A stretch of DNA of 58,337 nt from an uncultured Sulfolobales archaeon (GCA_938083005.1 CALKCU010000037.1:1-58337); one strand, 5' to 3'; counted from the stretch's first letter, positions 50,115 through 58,286 are shown. The notes: generated by a model not told the origin, from the letters alone. Program-made: numbers and translations.

Positions 50115-51083
50115 GTGAGCTCGGCCTCTAAGAGAGTTCGGGAGGTGTTGAGGGAGGTAGCAGAGAGGGTAGTCGAGCTGAGCTACCCGGCGAACTACAG
50201 GGAAAGGTCCATAGACTTTGTAGCGACCATCGCCAGGGAGAGAGCGCGCTCAGCGCAGCCCCCCGAGGGCGTGGTAATCAAGGTGGGACCTGGGAGGACC
50301 TCCGGGGTCAACCCCGAGACCGAGGAGGATCTCGCCAAGTTCGCTGACGCTATAGACGGTGTCCCGCTCGTCGTCGACGAGAGACTCTACGACGACATAG
50401 TCTTCGAGCGGGGGAGGGTCTTCGCGGTCAACGAGAGGACCCTGGAGAACCTTATTAAGGAGCGCGAGCTGATAGCTATCTACAGGCGAAACGAGCTCTA
50501 CGTAGCCCTGAACGTTGAGCTCATCGAGAGGGAGATCGCCAGGGGTAGCATCAGGCTATCCGAGATCTCGGACGTCCTCGGTCTCAGCAAGAAGAGCGTG
50601 GAGAGCTACCTGAGGGGTCCGGGACTGATAAGCGTAGAGAAGGCTGAGAGGCTGGTCGCGGAGTACGACGCCAGCGTGGTACTGCCCGTAGGCTATAGAG
50701 TCCTCAGAGAGGTCTTTAGGAGGAAGGAGAGAGCGCAGCCTAGCTTCGTTAGGGAGATGACGGGCGAGCCCCTAGTCTACAGCCTAAGCAAGACCACGGT
50801 AGACTTTGTCGTTAGGGAAGCGCCCTTCGAAGGCCACAAAGCCCTCAAATTTTACGTCGACTCCGAGAGGACTCGGTCCCTTAAGTACGTTAAAACGAAG
50901 GTGCTGAACGCTCTGAGGCTGGCCAGGGAGCTCGGTGCCGCTCTAGAGGTGACAGCATCCGAGGCCTCGTTCCTCGAGACTCTGAGGAGAGAGATCGAGG
51001 GTCAGGCCGGAAGGGACCTCGTCTCTCACGTTAGGTTCTCCTCGGCGGGCCCAGAGCGTACCTTTCAGCGTAGCTCAGTATGA
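50115..51083 (+). CDS. Archaeal HTH transcriptional regulator (COG1395)
   Basis: This protein of about 322 residues has three parts. The N-terminal domain contains GVVIKVG and LVVDERLYDDIVFERGRVFAVNERTL. A helix-turn-helix at about residues 160-195 is IRLSEISDVLGLSKKSVESYLRG. The C-terminal domain resembles the N-terminal one (EGHKALKFYVDS). It matches the widespread archaeal family of putative HTH-type regulators whose targets are mostly unknown. ATG 50091 is the first start but lies too close to the TATA box, so I favour GTG 50115. The 3' end overlaps the convergent DUF373 gene by 53 nt. Confidence 0.8.
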   Translation: MSSASKRVREVLREVAERVVELSYPANYRERSIDFVATIARERARSAQPPEGVVIKVGPGRTSGVNPETEEDLAKFADAIDGVPLVVDERLYDDIVFERGRVFAVNERTLENLIKERELIAIYRRNELYVALNVELIEREIARGSIRLSEISDVLGLSKKSVESYLRGPGLISVEKAERLVAEYDASVVLPVGYRVLREVFRRKERAQPSFVREMTGEPLVYSLSKTTVDFVVREAPFEGHKALKFYVDSERTRSLKYVKTKVLNALRLARELGAALEVTASEASFLETLRREIEGQAGRDLVSHVRFSSAGPERTFQRSSV

Positions 51084-52110
51084 CGTAGACCGTTACTAGG
51101 GACAGAGAGATCACCACGAACGTGTTGACCACTCCCAGGTCGTAGAGTATCGTGATGATGTCTAACCCGGGGTAGCTGGCTACCAGGTCAGCGACCCTGT
51201 TTACGTACACCGCTATCAGTATCGTGAAGACTACCGCGACGACGTCTCGCCACGCTCTCACGCTCCTCCTGAGGATCTTTGACGTGAGCCTCCCGCTGTA
51301 AAGCACCACGACGGATAGGGCCAGGAACGGGACGAAGGTCTTCATGTAGATGCCGAGAGACCTCGCGTCTGCCGAGAATCCCTGAGCTACTAGCGCGCCG
51401 ACGAGGAACGCCGCGCCGATGAGCGTGGACGCCAGCGAGATGACCGTGGTGACCCTGTAGATGGAGGACGCGTACCACTTCCTCATTATCAGCTCGGGTA
51501 TGTGGAAACCTCTTATGACCATGAAGGTCCCCAGGACGCCCAGGGTCACGGTCCACGCGTACTCGGCGTACGGCGAGCTGCTGACCAGGGCGTAGACTAT
51601 GAAGAGGAGCCCCGGGAGACCGAAGAACACCTTCGAGTACTTCGGGTCCTCTATGGCCTTCCTCAGGTACCTGCCCAGCAGGACGTAGGTCTCCTCGACC
51701 CCCCTGAGCTGCTCCACCACGACCCTCTCGATGGCCACTATGTTCGCTCGACCCTGCACTATAGGGATCACGAGCTCGTCCTCGACGCTGTCGAGGACCA
51801 GGATCACGTCGGTAACCCCCGTGGCGTCGATCACTCTGGACAGCTGCTCCATGAGCCTCCTGCCGGCCTCCACGTGGCTTTCGCTACTACCCGAGATGAG
51901 TGCCACTTCGGGCTCGTACTCCTTTGCTCTGAGCTCTTCGTAGAGATGTAGAGCGTGGAAGAGGACGTTGAGATCCGAGTCGTCGGGGAAGACCTCTCCG
52001 AACTTGAGCGCCGCGTCGACCAGGCGAGAACGCCCCAGCACGGGGGTCTCTACTCCGGCCTTGGAAACGTCGTCGTCGTAGTCCACCGCCAGGACTAGGA
52101 TCCTCCTCAT
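51031..52110 (-). CDS. DUF373 family membrane protein
   Basis: This 359-residue protein opens with a Rossmann-like soluble domain, ILVLAVDYDDDVSKAGVETPVLGR, and contains VALISGSSESHVEAGRRLMEQL and TDVILVLDSVEDELVIPIVQ. About six transmembrane helices follow from residue 175. This is the layout of DUF373, an archaeal family of unknown function. The ATG overlaps the coiled-coil gene stop by 4 nt, so the two are translated together. Its 3' end overlaps the COG1395 gene on the other strand by 53 nt. Confidence 0.88.
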   Translation of the reverse strand: MRRILVLAVDYDDDVSKAGVETPVLGRSRLVDAALKFGEVFPDDSDLNVLFHALHLYEELRAKEYEPEVALISGSSESHVEAGRRLMEQLSRVIDATGVTDVILVLDSVEDELVIPIVQGRANIVAIERVVVEQLRGVEETYVLLGRYLRKAIEDPKYSKVFFGLPGLLFIVYALVSSSPYAEYAWTVTLGVLGTFMVIRGFHIPELIMRKWYASSIYRVTTVISLASTLIGAAFLVGALVAQGFSADARSLGIYMKTFVPFLALSVVVLYSGRLTSKILRRSVRAWRDVVAVVFTILIAVYVNRVADLVASYPGLDIITILYDLGVVNTFVVISLSLVTVYVILSYAERYALGPPRRT

Positions 52111-53003
52111 CTCTCGTCTTCAACAGCATCTTCGTATGTGCCGTATAATACCTGTGCGTCGATGAAGCTCAGCCTGGCTCCCCTCCTCGCCTTCTCCTCA
52201 GCCTCCCTCCTCTTTCTGTCGAGTATCTCGAGAGCCCTCTGGCGCGCTCTGCTCTCCCTAACCGCTTTGAGCTCCTCGATGCTTCTCCCGAGCTCGTTAC
52301 CCAGAGTCTGCAACTCCCTCTTGATCTCTAGGAGTCTGTTCACATACGAGCCTAGCTCCGCCACCAGCTGATCCAGGGTCCTCTTCTGCTCCTCGATCTT
52401 CGACCTGAGCTCCCCGGCCCTAGACTCGTGCCTCGCTATCTCCTGGGTCAGCTGGTCTATCTTTCTCCCGAGGTCCTCCAAGTTTATCCTGATCGCGGTT
52501 ATCTCGGCCCTGAGCTCGCTCGCCTCGCTGGACTTCCTGAGGCTCTCGTAGATCCTCCCGAGCTCCGCCTCGAGCTCTGCTATCTCCTTGACCAGCCTGC
52601 TCTCCTCTTCGAGGCTTAGGGACTCGGTGATGATCTTCCACTCGAGCCTCTCCACGCGCGCCCTTATGGCGTCCGACCTCGACCTCAGCTTGTCCGCGTC
52701 CCTAACGTCGAGCCTCGAGGTGAGCTCGCGGAGCCTCTCCCTCTTTTCCCTGAGCTCTGCGATCAGCCTCCGCCTCTCCTCGATCAGCCTCCTGCGCTCC
52801 TCCACCAGGGACCTCACACTGTCCCTGGTCGCGAGGTACTCGCTCTTCAGGTCCCTAATCCTGCTCCTGACCGCGGCCATCCTGCTCTTCAGGTCCCTGA
52901 TGATGCCGACAAGTCTATCGCGCTCCAGCTTGAGCTCCGCTATCCTCTCTCTGAGCTTCTCGATGCTCGAAAGCAGTTCCTCCTCGGATCGAGGGTGAGC
53001 CAA
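52107..53003 (-). CDS. Long coiled-coil protein (COG1340-like)
   Basis: This 298-residue protein is almost wholly predicted coiled coil: from residue 6 to about 255 it consists of heptad-rich, Arg/Glu/Leu-rich helices such as LRERIAELKLERDRLVGII, with only one brief break near residue 105. The C-terminal 40 residues (RRGARLSFIDAQVLYGTYED) are likely a short capping element. It resembles COG1340, uncharacterised archaeal coiled-coil proteins. It lies between acdB (upstream, 3 nt gap) and DUF373 (4-nt overlap), which makes a three-gene operon. Confidence 0.85.
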   Translation of the reverse strand: MAHPRSEEELLSSIEKLRERIAELKLERDRLVGIIRDLKSRMAAVRSRIRDLKSEYLATRDSVRSLVEERRRLIEERRRLIAELREKRERLRELTSRLDVRDADKLRSRSDAIRARVERLEWKIITESLSLEEESRLVKEIAELEAELGRIYESLRKSSEASELRAEITAIRINLEDLGRKIDQLTQEIARHESRAGELRSKIEEQKRTLDQLVAELGSYVNRLLEIKRELQTLGNELGRSIEELKAVRESRARQRALEILDRKRREAEEKARRGARLSFIDAQVLYGTYEDAVEDER

Positions 53004-53006
53004 AAA

Positions 53007-53717
53007 TCACACTCTCCTGACTAGGATTCTCGCGTCTGCTATCTTGGCTCCCCTGCCCTCGGGGAAGACCATTATCGGGTTCAGGTCTATATCCGTGACC
53101 TCGGGGACTTCGTCCATGAGCTTTCCGACCTTGAGTATTATATCCACTATCGCTCTCCTGTCCCTAGGGGGCATCCCCCTATAGCCACGTAGTATGCTCG
53201 CGGACTTTATCTCCTCGAGCATCTCCTCGGCATCGTACTCGGTGATTGGCGTTATCCTTAGGGAGACGTCTCTGAGGACCTCGACGAAGATCCCGCCCAG
53301 CCCGAACATGACCACGGGACCGAAGACCTTGTCCCTGATCCCGCCGACGATCACCTCTAGGTCTCGCTCGACCATGCCCTGAACTAGGACCCCGACGATC
53401 CTGCTCCCGGGAGCCTTGGCCGAGACGTTGGTCACTATGCTCCTGTAAGCCTTCCCAACGTCCTCCGGTGTTCTGAGCTCGAGGACGACTCCACCGACGT
53501 CGCTTTTGTGGCTGATATCGGGACTGACTACCTTTAGGACTACCGGGAACCCTATGTCTTGAGCCAGCTTGACGGCTCCCTCTTCGCTCGTTGCTAGCCC
53601 GTAGCTGGGAACCGGAAGCCCGTAGAGCTCGCAGAGCCGTAGGGCTTCGTGCTCGAGTAACTTGCTCCTCCCCTCAGATCTGGCCCCCTCTACTATACGG
53701 CGGGCCTCGTCCAACAT
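53007..53717 (-). CDS. acdB: ADP-forming acetyl/acyl-CoA synthetase, beta subunit
   Basis: This 236-residue ATP-grasp subunit makes ATP from acyl-CoA with the alpha subunit. The conserved phosphohistidine region is VSPDISHKSDVGGV, with H70 matching the family His. GLGGIFVEVLRDVSLRITP and the final DIDLNPIMVF complete the grasp fold. The alpha subunit is not in this window. The enzyme is typical of archaeal peptide or sugar fermenters and would take the acyl-CoA produced by the POR complex. ATG 53717 has a TATA box about 31 nt upstream. Confidence 0.94.
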   Translation of the reverse strand: MLDEARRIVEGARSEGRSKLLEHEALRLCELYGLPVPSYGLATSEEGAVKLAQDIGFPVVLKVVSPDISHKSDVGGVVLELRTPEDVGKAYRSIVTNVSAKAPGSRIVGVLVQGMVERDLEVIVGGIRDKVFGPVVMFGLGGIFVEVLRDVSLRITPITEYDAEEMLEEIKSASILRGYRGMPPRDRRAIVDIILKVGKLMDEVPEVTDIDLNPIMVFPEGRGAKIADARILVRRV

Positions 53718-53742
53718 CGCTCCCGCGCTAGGGAGACGCTCC

Positions 53743-53753
53743 AGTTAAAAAGC
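53743..53753 (-). promoter_or_regulatory. TATA box of the acdB operon
   Basis: Minus-strand GCTTTTTAACT is centred about 31 nt upstream of ATG 53717. Confidence 0.65.
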
Positions 53754-53780
53754 CGCCGTCTCAGCAATTTACTATCAAAA

Positions 53781-53814
53781 CTGTTTTTACAGAAGGCGCG
53801 GGCTCCGCGGAGCC
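53781..53814 (-). terminator. Hairpin pair between the surface-protein gene and acdB
   Basis: On the minus strand, after the surface-protein stop, the 14-bp palindrome GGCTCCGCGGAGCC (53801-53814) is followed by CTGT-AAAA-ACAG (53781-53792) and then TTTT. This may terminate that transcript before the acdB promoter. No protein-coding gene is seen in the 142-base gap. Confidence 0.4.
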
Positions 53815-53859
53815 GAGAAATCCTCGAAAAATGAGTTTTGCCCTTGGCTCAGCTCGAGC

Positions 53860-55044
53860 TTACTTGAGGAACCTAACGAGGGCTACGGCTAGTAGTAGCA
53901 TCAGAGCTACTACTATCAGTCCCACCTGGAGAGTGAACGAGATGTCGGTCACCCTGGAGGCGAGATCCCTCTGCGACTCAGACAGCTTGGCAACGTTCTC
54001 GTCAAGAGTCTTCACCTTGCCGGCCAGCTCCCTGAGCGCGGATTCTGTGGTCTTCTCGTAGCCCTCCGCCAGAGACTTCAGGGCGCTGTCGACGGAGCTC
54101 GCGAGCTTCGTGAGACTCTCGTCTACCTTCTTCGAGTAGTCCTCGAATTGCTTGGCTAGGGTCGAGATGGCGTCCGCGGACCATTTGGCAACCTTCTCCA
54201 CCTCTCCCCTTAGGTCGCCGACCGACTTGGCCAGGTCCTTGGAGAGAGCCTCCACGCTCTCCACGGTCCGGTCTAGAGAGGCCTCCAGGGAGGATACCCT
54301 GCTCTCCAGCGCTCCATGCCTCGCCGCGAGAGTGCTTATCACCTTAGCCTCTAGCAAGGCCAGCGAGGAGGTAGCCTCCCTGTAGAGCGCGAGCGCCTCG
54401 TCCACCTCACCGTAGATCTCCAGCCTTTCCGTGGCCCAGGCTATCGTGCTCTCTATGGTCGATAGCTCCTCAACGTACTCCGTTACGTCTATTCCCAGGG
54501 CTGAAGCAACAGTGATGACGGCCCGCACCCTCTCTAGGGCCGCTTGGACTTCGGTCTTAGCGGTTAGGATGGGTCTGTGGTCGGCTATCTCCAGGATTAA
54601 GTCCTTCGTGTAGCTGAAGGAGACCTTGAGCGCAGGCACGTCACCGGCTATCTCTATCCTCAACACACCCTTACCCGTGTAGGCAGCCTCGGGTACGTAG
54701 ACCCTCACGAGCACCAGCTCTTGGACTAAGTACTCTACATCGTCAACGACGACTACTGTGGGAGCCATGAGCCGCACACTGACCATCGGTAGCCCTATCA
54801 CTATTCCAGCCGTGAGGGTGGCCGTAGCCTTCGTTATTCTAACCTCTGGCACGTAGTCGTCAATCACGCCCGTGTATATGTAGGCTACTACCTCGACCCA
54901 CTGGTAGCCTCTGTAGACCGTGGTCCTGCTCACGTCGAGCTTTATCACTCCTACCTGTCCCTGCGCTGAGGTGGGCAGAGTTAGCGCAGAGAAGGCCACT
55001 AGCGCTAGAGCTAGGCATGCCAGGTACCTATTCAAAGTCGCCAC
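53860..55044 (-). CDS. Surface protein with coiled-coil stalk and C-terminal anchor (SlaB-like layout)
   Basis: This 394-residue protein has a signal peptide (residues 1-28, cut likely after TSAQG), a beta-rich domain of about 130 residues (VIKLDVSRTTVYRGYQWVEV), and a long helical region from about 150 to 365 with heptads such as LESRVSSLEASLDRTVESVEAL. A single hydrophobic helix (LQVGLIVVALMLLLAVALV) at the very C-terminus is followed by RFLK. The layout is that of crenarchaeal S-layer stalk proteins (SlaB). No SlaA-like large protein is nearby, so a sensor or a bacterial-type stalk are alternatives. GTG 55044 sits 26 nt after a TATA box. Confidence 0.7.
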   Translation of the reverse strand: MATLNRYLACLALALVAFSALTLPTSAQGQVGVIKLDVSRTTVYRGYQWVEVVAYIYTGVIDDYVPEVRITKATATLTAGIVIGLPMVSVRLMAPTVVVVDDVEYLVQELVLVRVYVPEAAYTGKGVLRIEIAGDVPALKVSFSYTKDLILEIADHRPILTAKTEVQAALERVRAVITVASALGIDVTEYVEELSTIESTIAWATERLEIYGEVDEALALYREATSSLALLEAKVISTLAARHGALESRVSSLEASLDRTVESVEALSKDLAKSVGDLRGEVEKVAKWSADAISTLAKQFEDYSKKVDESLTKLASSVDSALKSLAEGYEKTTESALRELAGKVKTLDENVAKLSESQRDLASRVTDISFTLQVGLIVVALMLLLAVALVRFLK

Positions 55045-55064
55045 CAGCCCTATCTCTAGCTGGA

Positions 55065-55076
55065 GTTTATAAATTT
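55065..55076 (-). promoter_or_regulatory. TATA box of the surface-protein gene
   Basis: Minus-strand AAATTTATAAAC is centred 26 nt upstream of GTG 55044, indicating a leaderless mRNA. Confidence 0.7.
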
Positions 55077-55131
55077 GCGAGCCTTGCGACCAGGGAGCGC
55101 GTAGTAGGACCGACGTGAGAATCGGGGGCTC

Positions 55132-56292
55132 TTATCTACGGAGAAAAGCGTATCTCGGGTCCTCGCCGAGGGGCTTCTTCAGCATCCACGCCGGGAGCCT
55201 CCTTGGCTCCACCGGTATTCCCAGCTCGTCCAGCTTCTCGTATAGGCTAGCTAGAGCCTCCTCCTCGCTCCTAGCAGGCTCCGGCGGGTGCTTGAAGTAG
55301 AACGAGGACGCCCAACCCGGGCTTCCGCGAACCCCCCTCTCCACGAGCGCCTTGGCCAACCTCACGACGTCTACTAGCACCGCTGAGGCCATGGCCTTGT
55401 CGTCAACGGTCAGCTTCAGGTCTATCACCACTGGCAACCCCATGAACCCCAAAGCCTTTATGTATATGTAGGAGACCTTGGTGTTCCCGAGGAACGGTAC
55501 GTAGCCGCTGGGTCCCGCGAATATCCTGTCCACCGCCCTCTCCGGGGCGGGCTGCGTAGTGGCCACCGCCACGGTCTTGCTCACTCTCTTGCTATAGAGC
55601 CTCAGCTGGTCGAGCATGTTCTTGAAGTCCGTGTTGCCCCCCACGTTGAGCTGGTAGGACTCTACCACCTCCCCGCCCCTCATCGCTATCAGGCTCGCGA
55701 GAGCCCTGTGAACGGCGGTCGAGCCCAGCTGACCCTTGATGTCGTCGCCGAGTAGGAGGCTCCCGCTCTCCTCAAACAGTCTCGAGTAGCGGGGATCGCT
55801 AGCCACGAACTCGGGGATCGCGTTCACGAAGGCCACCCCAGCACTCGCGGCGACCTCGGCGTAAAACCTGGTGGCCTCCCTGCTCCCCACCGGCAACAGA
55901 TTGACGAGTACGTCGACGGAGTAGCTCCTGAGCTCGTCAGCGAGCTCTTCGAGAGTAGGCTGTCTCTCGTCCGAAGGAGCGAAGTCCTCAACCATGTGCT
56001 CGGCGACCCCGTCGAGGACCCTGCCCATCCTCACGATGACCCCCGTCTCGGGTAGCTCGATAAGCCTGGGCACGCGGTTGGGCTTCGCGAATACGGCCTC
56101 GCTTAGGTCCCTGCCGACCTTGTGCCTGGACACGTCTATCGCGTAGACCACCTTGATGTCCCCGATTCCGTAGCCGCCTACGTTGGTGTGTATAAGCCCT
56201 ACGGGTTCGCCGGGAGACCTTCTGTAGAGCTCCACGCTCTGCACGAACATGGAAGCTACGTTCCCGACGCCCACGATCCCTACTCTAATCAC
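55132..56292 (-). CDS. ino1: myo-Inositol-1-phosphate synthase
   Basis: This 386-residue NAD-dependent enzyme converts glucose-6-phosphate to L-myo-inositol-1-phosphate. It has the Rossmann GIVGVGNVASMFVQSVE at the start, VNLLPVGS, FVNAIPEFVASDP, GDDIKGQLGSTAVHRALA and NVGGNTDFKNM. The later YIYIKALGFMGLPVVIDLKLTVDDK holds the conserved catalytic lysines. The product feeds archaetidylinositol lipids and, in hyperthermophiles, the thermolyte di-myo-inositol phosphate. GTG 56292 lies within about 10 nt of the transcription start predicted from the AT-rich region at 56303-56334. Confidence 0.94.
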   Translation of the reverse strand: MIRVGIVGVGNVASMFVQSVELYRRSPGEPVGLIHTNVGGYGIGDIKVVYAIDVSRHKVGRDLSEAVFAKPNRVPRLIELPETGVIVRMGRVLDGVAEHMVEDFAPSDERQPTLEELADELRSYSVDVLVNLLPVGSREATRFYAEVAASAGVAFVNAIPEFVASDPRYSRLFEESGSLLLGDDIKGQLGSTAVHRALASLIAMRGGEVVESYQLNVGGNTDFKNMLDQLRLYSKRVSKTVAVATTQPAPERAVDRIFAGPSGYVPFLGNTKVSYIYIKALGFMGLPVVIDLKLTVDDKAMASAVLVDVVRLAKALVERGVRGSPGWASSFYFKHPPEPARSEEEALASLYEKLDELGIPVEPRRLPAWMLKKPLGEDPRYAFLRR

Positions 56293-56302
56293 TTTCGCGC
56301 TC

Positions 56303-56335
56303 CCAAATATTTTTGGTCAGAAATATAAATTCGAA
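56303..56335. promoter_or_regulatory. Divergent promoter with inverted repeat between ino1 and PadR-like gene
   Basis: CCAAA (56303-56307) and TTTGG (56312-56316) form a perfect inverted repeat with a 4-nt AT spacer. AAATATAAATT at 56321-56331 can act as a TATA box in both directions: about 35 nt from GTG 56292 and about 37 nt from GTG 56363. The repeat lies between the TATA box and the ino1 start, a repressor-like position for ino1. Confidence 0.55.
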
Positions 56336-56362
56336 TAAATAGCTGCTCGCGCACGCTCCTCG

Positions 56363-56689
56363 GTGAGCGCTGTGGCGAGGGGTAAAGCCTACGAGCGCCT
56401 AGTTAGGAAGCTTACGGTTGAAGTGCTCTGGCTCTACGTAGCGAGGGTTCTCATGGGTTCGGAGCCTCTCAAGGCTTACGAGATAAGGAAGAGGATTGCT
56501 GAGACTTTCGGGATAAAACCGAGGACCATAACTACCTACAGCGTGGTCTACAGAATGTCCAGGGAGGGGCTGCTGAAGCCGTTGAGGCTCGACGGAGACG
56601 TAGTCTACGCGCTGACGGAGGAGGGGGCGAAGGAATTCGGGGAGGCCGTAAAGTTCCTCGAGAGGGTGCTGGAATACCTGAAGGGCTAG
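56363..56689 (+). CDS. PadR-like winged-helix transcriptional regulator
   Basis: This 108-residue protein has the PadR-type pattern: VLWLYVARVLMGSEPLKAYEIRKRI (helices 1-2), KPRTITTYSVVYRMSREGLLKPL (recognition helix and wing start), VVYALTEEGAKEFGEAVKFL (wing and dimer helix). The dimerisation helix is short, as in the small archaeal members. It is divergent from ino1, with an inverted repeat between them, so it may regulate ino1 and itself. GTG 56363 is the first start; GTG 56372 would also work. Confidence 0.85.
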   Translation: MSAVARGKAYERLVRKLTVEVLWLYVARVLMGSEPLKAYEIRKRIAETFGIKPRTITTYSVVYRMSREGLLKPLRLDGDVVYALTEEGAKEFGEAVKFLERVLEYLKG

Positions 56690-56725
56690 TAGCCGAGCGT
56701 CCCCTCCACTCTCGGCAGCTCCAGC

Positions 56726-56735
56726 CTATTTAACT
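56726..56735 (+). promoter_or_regulatory. TATA box of the DUF2153 gene
   Basis: CTATTTAACT is centred about 26 nt before GTG 56754/56757, predicting a leaderless transcript. Confidence 0.65.
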
Positions 56736-56753
56736 CGCGGTGCCGTAGTATGA

Positions 56754-57191
56754 GTGGTGCCGGAGATGGCCTCCGACGTCTCCAGGCTGGTCGCTCAGCT
56801 GAACTCGCTGAGCGAGTGGATCGAAATGCAGAAGGCCGCCATCGAGACCTTCAGAGAGATCAACAGTAGCGTCGAGGAGGCCGATAGGCTGACCCTGGTT
56901 CTGCTGATAAGGAAGGCGTTCGACCACATTATGAAGACCGTCCGCGAGTTCGACAAGTGGCTCGAGAACCCGCTAGTCCTCAGCTACATAGACAGGGAGA
57001 TGCTCAAGGAGGTCTGGAGCTCCGTCTTCAGGCTGCTCATAGAGCTGCTGGAGCTGGACGTCAAGCACACGGCGATGGTTAGGGACAACGCCATAAAGAT
57101 GCTGAAGGCTGGGAAGATACCGCCGGTGATAATGGAGCTGAGGAGGACGAGGATGGAGGAGGAGGCGAGGGAGGGCCTCAGGAGGCTCTAG
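56754..57191 (+). CDS. DUF2153 family protein
   Basis: This 145-residue, largely helical protein matches the crenarchaeal DUF2153 family as I recall it: LSEWIEMQKAAIETFREI, then LTLVLLIRKAFDHIMKTVREFDKWLENPLV, and LLELDVKHTAMV. The function is unknown; predicted cytoplasmic, no signal, no cysteine. GTG 56754 fits the TATA spacing; GTG 56757 or ATG 56766 are alternatives. It lies 25 nt upstream of the radical SAM gene on the same strand. Its presence supports a crenarchaeal-type host. Confidence 0.75.
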   Translation: MVPEMASDVSRLVAQLNSLSEWIEMQKAAIETFREINSSVEEADRLTLVLLIRKAFDHIMKTVREFDKWLENPLVLSYIDREMLKEVWSSVFRLLIELLELDVKHTAMVRDNAIKMLKAGKIPPVIMELRRTRMEEEAREGLRRL

Positions 57192-57216
57192 ACCCCGACC
57201 CCTCTTAGGGATTCCG

Positions 57217-58047
57217 GTGAGCGCGGTACTAGCGTTCGTGCCTGGGAGAAAGTTCGTAAGCATTTCCATCACAGGCTCTTGGTGCGGCCTCGGATGCTCC
57301 TTCTGTGGAGGCAAGTACCTTAGCTCGATGGACTCCGCAGAGTCCGTCGGGAAGCTCCGAGACCTCATGCACTATTACTACAGAACGGGTACTAGGGGCT
57401 TCCTGATTAGTGGAGGCTTCACCAAGGAGGGGTACCTGCCCGTAACCGGGCAGATCCTCGACTTCTTGGAGGAGTTCAGGAGGGGCAGGGACGTCTTCCT
57501 CTCCGCTCACCTAGGGCTAGCACCGAGAGACCTGACCGACAGGGCCTTGGGAGTGTTCGACATGGTGGACTACGAGGTCCCCCCGAGCAATGAGTACGTG
57601 AGGTTCGGCAGGGGGCTGAACGCGTCGCTCGAGGACTACCTGGAGATGCTGGAGTACGTGAGCTCGGAGTACGGCGAGGACAGGATAGCCCCGCACGTGG
57701 TCCTGGGCAGCCCGCTCGCTTCGGGGCAGCAGGAGCTGGAGGTGGTGAGCAGAATCGGTCTTATCCACAGGAGGATCCTGACCCTGCTCCTCTACGTAGG
57801 CGGGGAGGTCCTCGAAGAGCCTAGAGTGCTCAGCGCGGCCCGGCTTTCCAGAAGGCTCTTCAGCGAAGTATCTCTGGGGTGCATGAGGCCAAGAAGCCGG
57901 ACCGCGGCGCTTGTAGGGGAACTAGTCGACCGGGGGTACCTGGATAGAGTGACCAACCCGGGCAACGATATCGTTAAGAAGTTCAACATGCGCGTGATCC
58001 GCGCGTGCTGCGGTATCCCCAAGAGCGCGTTCGGGCTTTTCGAGTGA
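57217..58047 (+). CDS. Radical SAM protein
   Basis: This 276-residue radical SAM enzyme has the [4Fe-4S] motif C23-x3-C27-x2-C30 (CGLGCSFC). The SAM-binding region is followed by FLISGGFTKEGYLPV, a variant of the GGE motif, and a TIM-barrel pattern through residue 220. A cluster of later cysteines (SLGCMRPRS and RACCGIPKS) may bind an auxiliary cluster or substrate. Size and extra C-terminal cysteines recall the archaeal two-protein lipoyl synthase (LipS1/LipS2), but I cannot confirm this; other small archaeal radical SAM families are possible. GTG 57217 follows a weak GGGATTCCG. The next gene starts 240 nt downstream. Confidence 0.8.
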   Translation: MSAVLAFVPGRKFVSISITGSWCGLGCSFCGGKYLSSMDSAESVGKLRDLMHYYYRTGTRGFLISGGFTKEGYLPVTGQILDFLEEFRRGRDVFLSAHLGLAPRDLTDRALGVFDMVDYEVPPSNEYVRFGRGLNASLEDYLEMLEYVSSEYGEDRIAPHVVLGSPLASGQQELEVVSRIGLIHRRILTLLLYVGGEVLEEPRVLSAARLSRRLFSEVSLGCMRPRSRTAALVGELVDRGYLDRVTNPGNDIVKKFNMRVIRACCGIPKSAFGLFE

Positions 58048-58286
58048 AGGCCCGGGGGGTCGTTGGCCCTACCTCGAATCCGGCATCCTCGCGGAGCTGG
58101 GTTCCAGAGCCTCGCGCAAATATCGGGTCCGGAGCTCCGTTCTGCCGGCTCCGACCAGGGGCTGGGCAGCGCTCTGCAGATCTGGGGGGAGAGAGTCCTG
58201 CCCGGGAACGGATTGGGCTCCCATCGCGGGGTTCGGGCGTGGTGTTTTTATTAGTCCATTAGGTCAGACAGCTCTGGTGTTGGTAG
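58048..58286. other. Intergenic region at the right edge
   Basis: These 239 bases are GC-rich and lack the purine bias of the coding strands. I see no tRNA T-arm, SRP, RNase P or box C/D core, and no likely short gene. It ends in a promoter at 58244-58253. Confidence 0.35.
58244..58253 (+). promoter_or_regulatory. TATA box of the edge gene
   Basis: GTTTTTATTA lies about 38 nt before GTG 58287. Confidence 0.6.

Noticed and set aside
58048-58286. Possible structured RNA in the right-edge intergenic region
   Set aside because: No tRNA T-arm, SRP or RNase P core sequence could be found by eye.
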